Positions 27,063-36,088 are shown, counted from the stretch's first letter. The stretch is DNA of 37,112 nucleotides from Bacteroidales bacterium (GCA_017998135.1 JAGODS010000003.1:1-37112), one strand, 5' to 3'. Notes: a model not told the origin generated them from the letters alone. A program made the numbers and translations.

Positions 27063-29615
27063 TTAGAAGTCCATAAATAATTTAAGATTAAGTTGTCTGG
27101 GAGTAAGATAATTAGGGACGGCATATTGCTGATTGCTAACATCAGTAACCCAAATATATGAAATAATATTATTGTTTTGCAGGAGGTTAAAAACTTCCAG
27201 GCTAAGCCAAATATTTTTAAAAAATCTAAATAAATTTTTATCAGAAAGAGGATTATCTTCAGACTTAATTTGTTTGGAAAAGCCAATGTCAACCCTAAAA
27301 TAAGGAGGAATGCGAAGGGGAGTAAAGGCTTTATAAGATTTAGCAGGTTCGAAAGGTAAACGGCTACCATAAAGAAAATTAAGGTGCATTTTATATGTAG
27401 GATTTTTTGGTATATAATCCTGGAAAAAGAGCCCAAGGTTAAAACGCTGGTCTGTAGGACGCGGTATATAAGCTTTATTATCATTTTTAATATCTTCCAT
27501 AGTTTTCATTATCGAAAGAGATAACCAGGATTCAACATCCTTAACAAACTCGCCGTTAATTTTAAAGTCAAAGCCGGTAGCATATCCAGTAGCAAGCATA
27601 CCGGGGTAATAACGAATACGAACATTATCAATTTCGTAAGGAATAAGATTATAAAGATATTTATAATAAATCTCAGAAAGAACGCGGAAAGGGCGATTCC
27701 AGGCTTTTATATTCATATCCATAGCACCACTCACAAGCAGAGAGCTTTGAGATTTAATATTTTTAACAATTTCCCCGTCCATATTTCTAAGTTCGCGATA
27801 AAAAGGAGGTTGATAATAATAGCCGGCAGAATATCTAAAAACAATATCTTTAGTCCATTGAGGTTTAAAAGAAAGCATCGCTCTGGGACCATAATCAAGC
27901 CGATTATTCAAAGACCAGTAAGAAGCCCTTAAACCATATACCAATTTCCATTCCTGTTTTACATTAAAAGAGGTAGTTTGCTGAACAAAAGCAGAAATTC
28001 TGTCAGAATTAAGATTAATATGAGATTTAACATAATCCTTAAGTTGAAAATTATTAAAGGGACGTGAATTATATATTTTATTATTATAAACAATATTACC
28101 GTAATTATCAATTTTATAATCAATAAAATCAGCAGGTCGGGGCGTAGTATAATCGGCAGAATCAATCAAAGACCATTCATTAATTTTATCATCAATAATT
28201 TCTTTGGAATACTTAACACCCCACTGGATAATTCCGGCAGAACCAATATCCTTGTAAGCTTTATGCTCAATAGCCAATACAGTAGAATTAAGATAATTTC
28301 GGGAATGATTAAGAAAACCACCGACGCCCCTGTTATAAGCAGCTTCACCAAAACTTTCTTTTCCAAAACCGGTCTCTAACTGGTCTAACCAATATTCAGC
28401 CAAAATATCATAAGTTTCGTACTCAAAAGACCTAAAAGCGGAAAAAATAAATTTAAGTTTCGTTTTATTATTTGTTTTAAAATTAAAGTTAAGAGCAGCC
28501 AGCCCTGAATTATAACTATCTATCTCTTTGCCATCAAAATAGACTTTTAACCTAAGGGCTTCCTGTATAGTCCCAAACCTTGTCTCCCTTGTTTCGGGAA
28601 CAACAGTAAACTTATTACGCGAAAAATTTCCTAAAAATCCTATATCTAACTTTGAATTAGGAGTATAATTAATGTAAGTCTGGATATCAGTGAAAGAAGG
28701 CTTGTAATCGCCTTTAGTTTCCATAGATTTAAGAATATATTGGTTAGATTTTTGTCTAATTCCGACTAAATAAGAAAGATTAGCCTTTTTCTTGAAGCCT
28801 TCCAGATGAGCAGAAGCCCCGAGCAAAGAAGCGCTAACAGAGCCGGCGAAAGTTTTAGGTTCTTTGTATTTAATATCCAGAACAGAGGACATTTTATCTC
28901 CATATTTAGCTTCAAATCCGCCAGCAGAAAACAAAATGGAAGAAACAAGGTCGGAATTAATAAAACTTAAGCCTTCCTGCTGGCCTGCTTTTATGAGAAA
29001 GGGTCTATATATCTCAATATCGTTTACATAAACAAGGTTCTCATCAAAATTGCCACCTCTTACAGAATACTGAGAACTTAATTCATTATTAGAAGAAACG
29101 CCCGGCAGAGTTTTTAATATAGACTCTACACCTCCTCCTACACTGGGTATAACAGTTACTGTTTTAGGGTCTATCCTTATTAATTCACTTTTCCTGCTCT
29201 CCTGGTCCTGTATTTTAACTTCATTTAGAATTTCAACTTTGGCAGTAAGAGTAACATTATGTATTCTTTTTTCATTAACTTTCAGATAAAATTTTTCTTT
29301 TTTTATATCGTAACCTAAGTAAGAATAGTAAACTGTAATATATTTACCTGCTGGCACAGTCAGACTATATTCACCCCTATTATTAGTTGAAGTACCACTA
29401 CTCTCGCCTTCTAACGCAATATTAACCATCTCAACCGGCTTTTTATCCTGGTTTATAACGCGCCCCATAATAATAGCCTTTTCCTGCGATAAACATAAAG
29501 AAACAGGGAACAAGGCAATGAGCAAAATCAATGTGCCGATGTGCCGATATGCTGATGAGCCAATTTGAAAGATGAATCGGGTAAAAAAACCTATTTGTCT
29601 TTGTTTAAAAATCAT
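27063..29615 (-). CDS. TonB-dependent receptor with CarboxypepD_reg-like domain
   Basis: 850-residue outer-membrane receptor. A signal peptide (about 25-43, ending CLSQ) is followed by a carboxypeptidase-regulatory-like domain (IIMGRVINQDKKPVEMVNI, then TNNRGEYSLTVPAGKY). A plug domain with the VESILKTLPGVSSNNELSSQ and YSVRGGNFDENLVYVNDIEI stretches comes next, then a long beta-barrel ending in phenylalanine (KLFMDF). It lacks SusC hallmarks I would expect and no SusD gene is beside it, so a glycan-uptake locus is not indicated; the ligand is unknown. It lies 17 bp after the CarboxypepD_reg gene, in an operon-like unit with rdgB. Four 8-bp repeat units (29531-29562) encode part of the signal-peptide region. 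Confidence 0.93.
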   Translation of the reverse strand: MIFKQRQIGFFTRFIFQIGSSAYRHIGTLILLIALFPVSLCLSQEKAIIMGRVINQDKKPVEMVNIALEGESSGTSTNNRGEYSLTVPAGKYITVYYSYLGYDIKKEKFYLKVNEKRIHNVTLTAKVEILNEVKIQDQESRKSELIRIDPKTVTVIPSVGGGVESILKTLPGVSSNNELSSQYSVRGGNFDENLVYVNDIEIYRPFLIKAGQQEGLSFINSDLVSSILFSAGGFEAKYGDKMSSVLDIKYKEPKTFAGSVSASLLGASAHLEGFKKKANLSYLVGIRQKSNQYILKSMETKGDYKPSFTDIQTYINYTPNSKLDIGFLGNFSRNKFTVVPETRETRFGTIQEALRLKVYFDGKEIDSYNSGLAALNFNFKTNNKTKLKFIFSAFRSFEYETYDILAEYWLDQLETGFGKESFGEAAYNRGVGGFLNHSRNYLNSTVLAIEHKAYKDIGSAGIIQWGVKYSKEIIDDKINEWSLIDSADYTTPRPADFIDYKIDNYGNIVYNNKIYNSRPFNNFQLKDYVKSHINLNSDRISAFVQQTTSFNVKQEWKLVYGLRASYWSLNNRLDYGPRAMLSFKPQWTKDIVFRYSAGYYYQPPFYRELRNMDGEIVKNIKSQSSLLVSGAMDMNIKAWNRPFRVLSEIYYKYLYNLIPYEIDNVRIRYYPGMLATGYATGFDFKINGEFVKDVESWLSLSIMKTMEDIKNDNKAYIPRPTDQRFNLGLFFQDYIPKNPTYKMHLNFLYGSRLPFEPAKSYKAFTPLRIPPYFRVDIGFSKQIKSEDNPLSDKNLFRFFKNIWLSLEVFNLLQNNNIISYIWVTDVSNQQYAVPNYLTPRQLNLKLFMDF
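29531..29562. repeat. Four tandem octamers inside the TonB-receptor signal region
   Basis: ATGTGCCG, ATGTGCCG, ATATGCTG and ATGAGCCA on the plus strand; read on the minus strand in frame as GSSAYRHIGT. Similar octamers lie in the intergenic region around 22624-22690. Confidence 0.8.
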
Positions 29616-29632
29616 TTTTTTTATGTTATGTC

Positions 29633-30289
29633 TCAGTTTTTTCTTTTGAATTTGCCTTCTCTCCAGGCTTGAATAAATTTAGCCCAGGCTATTGGGTTAA
29701 GGAGATTGTTTGGCGGATATTGACCGGCATAATACAGCCTGCTTGTTTTGTTATCCATTAAGTTCTTAAAATTCATAGAGCCGTCCATAGGCATATTCAT
29801 ATATCTTTCTTTCATTTCGGAAAGGGCAAGATTTTTTTTAGCTCGTTCCAAATCATCATCCGGTATTTCAACTTTCATAAAAGCTTGTTTAAACTGTTCA
29901 AGAGTAGGCCAGGGATATATAACGGTTTCGCTCAACATTATTGTATCATAAGACATAACTTGTATAAGTGAATACCTGTTAACTGTCAAAGTATCAGGTA
30001 TAATAAACTTATTTTTTTTATAGCCGACAGCGGAAAAAATAATAGTATCCTTCTTTTGTGCAACAATAGAAAAAAATCCATAATAATCGCTTATTGTACC
30101 TCTGTTAGAATTTTCAATTATAACATTAGTAAAAGCAATGGGTTGCAAACTGTCAGAACTAACAACAACACCAGAAAACTGGATTAAGTCAGTATTTGCA
30201 TTTTGCGGATATAGAGGATATATAAACTCAAAAACACTTAGTAGTATAAGTAAAAAATAGTTCAAAAATGAGTTCTTTGTGTGTTTCAT
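29633..30289 (-). CDS. CarboxypepD_reg-like domain protein, exported, function unknown
   Basis: 218 residues from ATG at 30289; a TTG two codons earlier is less likely. Signal peptide (about 7-28), then a carboxypeptidase-regulatory-like beta-sandwich (FSGVVVSSDSLQPIAFTNV, RGTISDYYGFFSIVAQKKD, FSAVGYKK), and a conserved-looking tail with YPWPTLEQFKQAF and a basic C-terminus. Small proteins of this type are common in Bacteroidota but have no assigned activity that I know. It sits 22 bp after rdgB and 17 bp before the TonB receptor, whose front domain is of the same fold, so a joint envelope role is a reasonable guess. Confidence 0.8.
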   Translation of the reverse strand: MKHTKNSFLNYFLLILLSVFEFIYPLYPQNANTDLIQFSGVVVSSDSLQPIAFTNVIIENSNRGTISDYYGFFSIVAQKKDTIIFSAVGYKKNKFIIPDTLTVNRYSLIQVMSYDTIMLSETVIYPWPTLEQFKQAFMKVEIPDDDLERAKKNLALSEMKERYMNMPMDGSMNFKNLMDNKTSRLYYAGQYPPNNLLNPIAWAKFIQAWREGKFKRKN

Positions 30290-30311
30290 AAGCAATTAAA
30301 AAAGCAGAGAT

Positions 30312-30899
30312 TCAAAGTATTTCAGAGTTTAATAATTTATTAATGGCTGCATACCTATGGCTGATAATATTTTTCTCTGCAGCAGTCAGTTGCGCAAAAG
30401 TAATTGTAAAACCTTCAGGCATAAAAATCGGGTCATATCCAAAACCGGAGCTGCCATATTTTTCTGATGTGATAATACCATTTACAACACCCTCAAAAAG
30501 ATGAATGTTATTGTTCAGACAAAGAGCAATAACCGTTCTGAATCGTGCCCTGCGGTCTTTAACATTTCGCAGTTGTTGTAACAATTTTTCTATATTATCA
30601 TTAAAAGTTTTGTTTTCACCGGCATACCTTGCTGAAAAAACACCCGGTGCGCCTCCCAGGGCATTAACTTCAAGACCTGTATCATCAGCAAAACAAGGAA
30701 GTTTATATTTATTATAAATGTAAAGCGCTTTGTGTTTCGCATTATCCTCAAGACTATCATAAGGCTCGTTGATTTCCTGATTGAATCCAATATCTGCCAA
30801 AGTCAGTATGTTGTACTTTTCTTTGGTTTTCGCTTTTTTAAATATATCTTTTATTTCCTCTGTTTTATGTTTGTTATTTGTTACAAAAATAATATCCAT
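30312..30899 (-). CDS. rdgB: Non-canonical purine NTP pyrophosphatase (RdgB/HAM1)
   Basis: 195-residue HAM1-family enzyme that hydrolyses dITP, ITP and XTP to the monophosphate and pyrophosphate, keeping deaminated purines out of DNA and RNA; cytoplasmic. Motifs: FVTNNKHK at the N-terminus (5-12), FADDTGLEVNALGGAPGVFS (70-89) with the catalytic aspartates D72 and D73, SGFGYDPIF (151-159) and SHRYAA (180-185). Full length for the family. First gene of a tight unit with the CarboxypepD_reg protein (22-bp gap) and the TonB receptor. ATG at 30899; no clear promoter box upstream. Confidence 0.95.
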   Translation of the reverse strand: MDIIFVTNNKHKTEEIKDIFKKAKTKEKYNILTLADIGFNQEINEPYDSLEDNAKHKALYIYNKYKLPCFADDTGLEVNALGGAPGVFSARYAGENKTFNDNIEKLLQQLRNVKDRRARFRTVIALCLNNNIHLFEGVVNGIITSEKYGSSGFGYDPIFMPEGFTITFAQLTAAEKNIISHRYAAINKLLNSEIL

Positions 30900-30993
30900 T
30901 GTTGAGTTTTGAATGTTGAGATTTGAATGTTAAATGTTTAAATATGCCGATATTAAAAAATAAAGAAACTATATAATAAATAACTCTAATTTT

Positions 30994-31025
30994 AAATGTT
31001 TCACATTTTACAAATGTGAAACATT
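30994..31025 (-). terminator. 14-bp stem-loop at the end of the PKD surface-protein gene
   Basis: AAATGTTTCACATTT, a TAC loop and AAATGTGAAACATT. The stem includes the first two bases of the stop codon region (31024-31026). Second copy of the hairpin at 24088-24120, again at a gene end. Confidence 0.6.
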
Positions 31026-34000
31026 ATAGCTTAATAAATTTCTTAATTTTATAAGTATTATTAAAATTAATCCTGTAAAGATAAATACCGGCGTCAAGCT
31101 CTGCTATATTTAAAACGATATTATTAACACCTTTATTAAGTCTTTTGCTGAAAAAATTTCCAAGTGCTGCCCCTTTATAATTATATATATATATATCAGC
31201 CATAGCGCTTTGAGGCGCAATCAGCTCTAAATATAACTTATTATATACAGGATTTGGATAGGGCTCATAAACAATAAAGCCTTCTGAAAAGTTAAAACAT
31301 TTAGTATTATTATCAGGATTAACATCTTCAGTCATTTGAGCTTCAAAACAAATATAATCCGGCTCCAAATCCTGTAATATTTCATATCTTGAATGAAAAT
31401 TATATGTAATTTGCCCGCCCGGCAACAATTCGCCTGTCCAACTTTCAATTATAGGGTTACTTCCCTTGATAGCTGCCGACAAAGTTAGATCTTTTACCGG
31501 AATAGTACCATAATTGGATATATCAACTGACATTGATATAAAATTATTGTTTTTCGCAGCATATACTTTTTGCAAACCAATATCTTTAACTAAGTTCATT
31601 ATATAAATATCAGCAAAACTGCTGTCTATGCATCCTGTTTTATTAGTAGCAAAGAGCTTAATTTTAAAAACACCATTTTTATTATAAGTATAGGAAGGAG
31701 CGGCTTCATCACTTGTTCCTCCATCTCCAAAGCTCCAAAAATAAGTATTATCTCCTGGTGTATGGTTGCTAAAGTTTACTTTCTGTGGTGCTGTTCCATA
31801 TTCAGGTTTAAAACTAAATTGTGGTAGAGGAGGCTGGATAACCTTTATCATTCCACTACAGGTATCTACACATCCCTTATTTGTAATAACTTTTAATTTA
31901 ATCTTATATAAGCCTGTATCGGCTATGCTAAAATAAGGATGCTCTTCCTGCGAATCAGCATATTTTACAGCTTCTTTGTTCTTAAACAACTCCCAATTCC
32001 AGGAACTAATATTACCTATAGCAGTTTTACTGGTATCAATAAGCTGACCTGGCACGTTGCTACATATATCTTTGGAAATAAATCCTGCTTCAGGGATAGA
32101 AAAAACGCTAACTGTTTTTATTATTTTAGCAGAACACCCGTTTAATGATTTGACTTCCAGACTAACCTTATATTGCTTAGCTGTATCGTAAAGATGAACA
32201 GGATTTTTTATTAAAGCATTTTTACCTTTATAATCGCCAAAATCCCAAGTCCATTGATTAATCCTGTGATAACTATCGCACTCTGTCAGGTCTTTAAAGT
32301 TAGTTTCGTTTCCTTTACAAACCTCCGTATATGAAAAATCAGGTATAGGGCTTTTCCTGATTTCTATTTTTTGAGTTAGCGAATCGGCACAAGCACTTTC
32401 TGACTCAACTATTAATTTTATAAAATAATATCCAGCCTCAGAAAAATTATGAATTGGGTTTTGACTAAAAGAAATATTATCAGAGCCACTGTTTATATCA
32501 TTAAAATTCCATTCCCATTTGTTTATATTGCCTGTTTTATCCCTTGTCTTATCTAAAAAATTAACAGCTACGCCTGAGCAGCCCTTATCAGGACTAAAAG
32601 CCGGTATAGGTAAACTTTTAACTTTTACAGTTTTTTTGATTAAATTTAGGCATCCGCCTGACCAGGCTATTAAATTAACTTCATATTCTCCTGCTTTTGC
32701 ATATAAATGTTCAGGATCTTTTTTATCCGAACTATTTTTATCCCCAAAATCCCAATCCCACAAATTTATATTATATGGCGCTTCTACTATACTCAAATCT
32801 TTAAAACTTGTTTTATACCCCTGACAAACTGTATCAAAACTAAAATCTGCCTGCGGAATAATACCTTTTATTGTTAATTTAACTGTATCTGAAAAAATAC
32901 ATCCTGTTTTGCTTGTTACTGTTAGAGAATAATCACCGCTATGCATAATTTTTATTTTATCCTCTGCACTACCGTCTGACCATAAATAAGTTTTAATATT
33001 ATCTTTCCCTTTTGAAAAAGAAATAAATTCTCCGGAGCATATAGTCCTGTCTTCTCCCAGATTTACCCATACCGCTGATGAATCTATTTTTATATTCACC
33101 GTATCTATTAGGCTACATCCTAAGCTATCTGTTATTTTGACCCAATATTTACCTTCTTTTGTTGCTTTCAGAGAAGCTCCTATACTACCATCTGACCATA
33201 AAAACTTATATTCAGTCGTATCTAATCCCGTATTAAATTCGGCATCTGCCGCCTGATTTAGACAGATTGTTGTGTCTCGTAATTTTAATATCGATTTATA
33301 TAGATATACCGTATCAACTGAAGTATTTCCAAAAATATCCCATACTTTTACATAATATTTGCCGGTTTTATTAACTGATATGGTTTGCGTACTCTCTCCT
33401 GTTGACCATTGAAAATATTTGAATCTATCCCCTGCATCCAATGTTGTATTACAAAAACCATAATTACTGTAAATATCCCTGCCTAAGTTTACAGCCGGCG
33501 TATATCTTTGTTTAACATACTCCGTAATTAAATCCCTGATACTATCACTAAACACTTTATTATAGATAATTATTTCTGCCATATCTCCATAAAAAAACTG
33601 CCAGTTAGGCAAATTATCACTCCTGCTCCCTAAGCGTTTAAAATTAAATGTCTCATTAAGCTCCATTTTCTTTATATAATTTGCAAGCTTATTATTTATA
33701 TAAATATCGTTTTTATCTATATAAAACAACTGAAAATCAGGATAAGCAAGATTACTTGTTGCTATTTGTGATGTCATATTCTCTATATCAAACCCGTTTA
33801 ATGAATGATTCCTCGCAAATAATACATTCCAGCCCTCTCCCGACATCAACACCTGCCACTTATCCCCGGGATAACCCCTGTCTGCTAATGAATTCAGTTT
33901 ATATAAAACCACTATTGTCATCTCTCCGTTTATCAGATTCATTTGCGGAAAATCTAATATGCTTTGCATATTCCCCGCATTACCTCGCCCAAAACCTACT

Positions 34001-34524
34001 ACTGCTTTATTATTAAGCAAAGAAGTATTAGATCTATAAACAGGCATCTGCTCCACTAAATCCTGCTTTGCATCTCGCCCGTTTTTACTTATATCCTTCC
34101 ATTTCGATATCCTGTTTTGTTCATCTTTTACTACGCCACTGTCCGCTCTCAACCATAACTCAATCCCCTCAAGAATTCCCGGACTAAAGGCTCTAAAGCT
34201 CCATACCTCACTCCAACCGGTCCAGCCCTTCTCTGACATCCCCCTTACCCGCCAATAATACTCTCTGTTAGATTCTAAGCCGATAAAATTAAATAAAGAC
34301 GTATCAAGCTCCGCTTCCTCTATTACTATATTACTAAAAGCTCTATCCTTGCTTATCTGAAGCTCATAAAACAGACGCCCTGACAAGCTATTCCACTCTA
34401 ACTTTATCCGGTTTTCTGAACAAATATATTTATCTTTTGGTACTATTAAACTAAGAGGCTGCCCCTGCGTCCCCCCCTTTATTATTATTATAAACAATAA
34501 TATTAAATAGTATTTTATTCCCAT
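31024..34524 (-). CDS. Secreted multi-domain PKD/LamG surface protein with T9SS type A sorting domain
   Basis: 1166 residues. Order: signal peptide (1-21), fibronectin-III-like domain (about 25-112, WRVRGMSEKGWTGWS), LamG/concanavalin-like domain (about 118-345, beginning LEGIELWLRADSGV), three Ig/PKD-like modules with the YLWSDG signature (about 345-565), five PKD-type modules (WDWDFGD, WEWNFND, WTWDFGD, WNWELF, FWSFGDGG; about 565-965), a CARDB-like beta domain (about 970-1080), and a C-terminal T9SS type A domain (about 1085-1166: EPYPNPVYNKLYLEL, DAGIYLYRINF, KKFIKL). It should cross the outer membrane by T9SS and be anchored or released at the cell surface. The role is probably adhesion or binding; no catalytic domain is seen. 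Monocistronic by spacing, with its own promoter candidate and a 3' hairpin. Confidence 0.92.
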   Translation of the reverse strand: MGIKYYLILLFIIIIKGGTQGQPLSLIVPKDKYICSENRIKLEWNSLSGRLFYELQISKDRAFSNIVIEEAELDTSLFNFIGLESNREYYWRVRGMSEKGWTGWSEVWSFRAFSPGILEGIELWLRADSGVVKDEQNRISKWKDISKNGRDAKQDLVEQMPVYRSNTSLLNNKAVVGFGRGNAGNMQSILDFPQMNLINGEMTIVVLYKLNSLADRGYPGDKWQVLMSGEGWNVLFARNHSLNGFDIENMTSQIATSNLAYPDFQLFYIDKNDIYINNKLANYIKKMELNETFNFKRLGSRSDNLPNWQFFYGDMAEIIIYNKVFSDSIRDLITEYVKQRYTPAVNLGRDIYSNYGFCNTTLDAGDRFKYFQWSTGESTQTISVNKTGKYYVKVWDIFGNTSVDTVYLYKSILKLRDTTICLNQAADAEFNTGLDTTEYKFLWSDGSIGASLKATKEGKYWVKITDSLGCSLIDTVNIKIDSSAVWVNLGEDRTICSGEFISFSKGKDNIKTYLWSDGSAEDKIKIMHSGDYSLTVTSKTGCIFSDTVKLTIKGIIPQADFSFDTVCQGYKTSFKDLSIVEAPYNINLWDWDFGDKNSSDKKDPEHLYAKAGEYEVNLIAWSGGCLNLIKKTVKVKSLPIPAFSPDKGCSGVAVNFLDKTRDKTGNINKWEWNFNDINSGSDNISFSQNPIHNFSEAGYYFIKLIVESESACADSLTQKIEIRKSPIPDFSYTEVCKGNETNFKDLTECDSYHRINQWTWDFGDYKGKNALIKNPVHLYDTAKQYKVSLEVKSLNGCSAKIIKTVSVFSIPEAGFISKDICSNVPGQLIDTSKTAIGNISSWNWELFKNKEAVKYADSQEEHPYFSIADTGLYKIKLKVITNKGCVDTCSGMIKVIQPPLPQFSFKPEYGTAPQKVNFSNHTPGDNTYFWSFGDGGTSDEAAPSYTYNKNGVFKIKLFATNKTGCIDSSFADIYIMNLVKDIGLQKVYAAKNNNFISMSVDISNYGTIPVKDLTLSAAIKGSNPIIESWTGELLPGGQITYNFHSRYEILQDLEPDYICFEAQMTEDVNPDNNTKCFNFSEGFIVYEPYPNPVYNKLYLELIAPQSAMADIYIYNYKGAALGNFFSKRLNKGVNNIVLNIAELDAGIYLYRINFNNTYKIKKFIKL

Positions 34525-34547
34525 ATAAATATTAAAATTAAACTCTA

Positions 34548-34581
34548 CAAAAATATATAATTTTTATCATATCTTTCACAA
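34548..34581 (-). promoter_or_regulatory. Candidate promoter for the PKD surface-protein gene
   Basis: TATTTTTG (minus strand, 34555-34548) with a TTG 23 bp upstream (34581-34579), fitting the Bacteroidota TTG and TAnnTTTG pair. The box ends 23 bp before the ATG. Confidence 0.4.
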
Positions 34582-34587
34582 TTTTTA

Positions 34588-34622
34588 CCTCACCCTAACC
34601 CTCTCCTAAAAATAGGAGAGGG
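34588..34622. repeat. CCTCACCCTAACCCTCTCC hairpin element, copy 3
   Basis: A 10-bp stem (34599-34608 with 34613-34622) and AAAA loop, 19 bp beyond the rarA stop. It shares the following AATGTGCCA with copy 1. It may also end the rarA transcript. Confidence 0.88.
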
Positions 34623-34641
34623 AATGTGCCAGGTTTAACAT

Positions 34642-35976
34642 TCAATAATTATACTTTTTACCCCAGAGTGTTTTAAGTCTCAATCTAATTTCATTTTCCC
34701 TGACATTATTTTGAGGCTCATACAATTTTGTATCTTTTATCTGCTGCGGTAGAAATTCCTGTTCAATAAAATTATTTGAATAATTATGGGCATATTTATA
34801 ATTAAGCGAATAGCCTATTTCTTTCATTAACTCAGTAGGGGCATTTCTGAGATGAAGCGGTACCGGCAAGTCGCCTGTATTATGAATAGTTTCTTTTGCT
34901 TTACTGATTGCAAGGTAAGAGGCATTACTCTTTACAGACGTTGCAAGATAAATAGCCGTTTGCGACAGAACTAATTCGCATTCCGGATAACCAATTACAT
35001 TTATAGCCTGAAAACAATTGTTAGCAAGCAGCAGAGCATTCGGATTAGCATTACCAATGTCTTCCGATGCAAAGATAAGCATCCTCCTTGCTATAAATTT
35101 AGGGTCTTCACCTCCGGCTACCATCCTTGCCAGCCAATAAACAGTCGCATTTGGATCGCTGCCTCGCATTGATTTGATAAAAGCTGATATTATATCATAG
35201 TGTTGCTCACCGGCTTTATCATAAATTGCAATATTTTGCTGCACAACATCTATTACCTTTTGATTGGTTATCTTAACAACAGTATTATTATCAGTCTTAA
35301 AACTAATTACAACTAATTCAATAGCATTTATTAGTTTTCTGGCATCTCCACCCGATATTCTTAGCAGTGCCTCATCCTCTTCTAAAATTATTTCTTTATT
35401 AAACCTGCGGGCTTCCTCTTTAATAGCTTTATCAGCTATTTGCAATAAGGCGCTTTTATCTAAATTCTTAAGGATAAACACCTGGCAACGTGATAAAAGT
35501 GGGCTAATAACTTCAAAAGAAGGATTTTCTGTTGTTGCACCTATCAACGTAATAATTCCCTGCTCTACTGCCCCCAATAATGAATCCTGCTGCGCTTTAT
35601 TAAACCTGTGTATCTCATCTATAAATAAAATAATATTATTTATGTTCTCTTTATTATCAATAATAGTTGTCTCATCGTTAGGCGAAGCGTCCACGCTTCG
35701 TTTAATAAGTCTTGTTTTAGCTTTATCAATAACCTCTCTTACATCTTTTACGCCTGAATTAATAGCAGATAATTTATAAAAAGTTTTTTTCAAATATTTT
35801 GCAATAATAAACGCAAGTGTAGTTTTTCCCACTCCCGGTGGACCCCATAAAATCATTGATGGTAAATTACCGCTTTCTAAGGACTTTTTTAGTATTGCAC
35901 CATCTCCTACAAGATGCTCCTGACCCGTAAACTCTTCTAATGTTATGGGCCTCAGCCTTTCTGCCAACGGTTTCAT
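34642..35976 (-). CDS. rarA: Replication-associated recombination protein A (RarA/MgsA AAA+ ATPase)
   Basis: 444-residue AAA+ ATPase acting at stalled replication forks, related to clamp loaders and RuvB; cytoplasmic. Walker A GPPGVGKTT (45-53), Walker B ILFIDE (116-121), sensor GATTENPS (146-153), arginine finger R163 in LLSRC, then the RarA-specific C-terminal helical part (ISAFIKSMRGSDPNA, WLARMVAGGEDP). Between the conserved DVREVIDKAK and ILFIDE lies a segment of about 27 residues (88-114), longer than I expect for Bacteroidota RarA. Residues 91-100 (IKRSVDASPN) are encoded by a copy of the dispersed 28-bp palindrome. The frame is intact and all ATPase motifs remain, so the protein is probably functional with an added loop. 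ATG at 35976. Confidence 0.95.
   Translation of the reverse strand: MKPLAERLRPITLEEFTGQEHLVGDGAILKKSLESGNLPSMILWGPPGVGKTTLAFIIAKYLKKTFYKLSAINSGVKDVREVIDKAKTRLIKRSVDASPNDETTIIDNKENINNIILFIDEIHRFNKAQQDSLLGAVEQGIITLIGATTENPSFEVISPLLSRCQVFILKNLDKSALLQIADKAIKEEARRFNKEIILEEDEALLRISGGDARKLINAIELVVISFKTDNNTVVKITNQKVIDVVQQNIAIYDKAGEQHYDIISAFIKSMRGSDPNATVYWLARMVAGGEDPKFIARRMLIFASEDIGNANPNALLLANNCFQAINVIGYPECELVLSQTAIYLATSVKSNASYLAISKAKETIHNTGDLPVPLHLRNAPTELMKEIGYSLNYKYAHNYSNNFIEQEFLPQQIKDTKLYEPQNNVRENEIRLRLKTLWGKKYNY
35678..35705. repeat. 28-bp palindromic element, copy 3, in frame inside rarA
   Basis: The reverse complement differs from 24044-24071 and 27001-27028 by one base (TTAAACG for TTAGACG). 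The shared C after the arm is also present. It encodes IKRSVDASPN in RarA without breaking the frame. Confidence 0.93.
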
Positions 35977-36088
35977 TATAAATATCTTTTATTATACATT
36001 ACAAAGTCTATCATCTCCCCTACCCCTAAAGCTTGTTTGTTATTCAAACCTCTATTTTTCAAATTCCCAGATTTTCTTATTAACCCAA

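Noticed and set aside
26972-27484. Minus-strand frame of 170 codons ending NTFYPNPFQ, resembling a sorting-domain start
   Set aside because: It overlaps the TonB-receptor barrel in another frame and reads into the palindrome; the YPNP-like string is coincidence.
27063-30289. SusC/SusD glycan-uptake locus
   Set aside because: No SusD-like lipoprotein and no glycoside hydrolases are near the TonB receptor.
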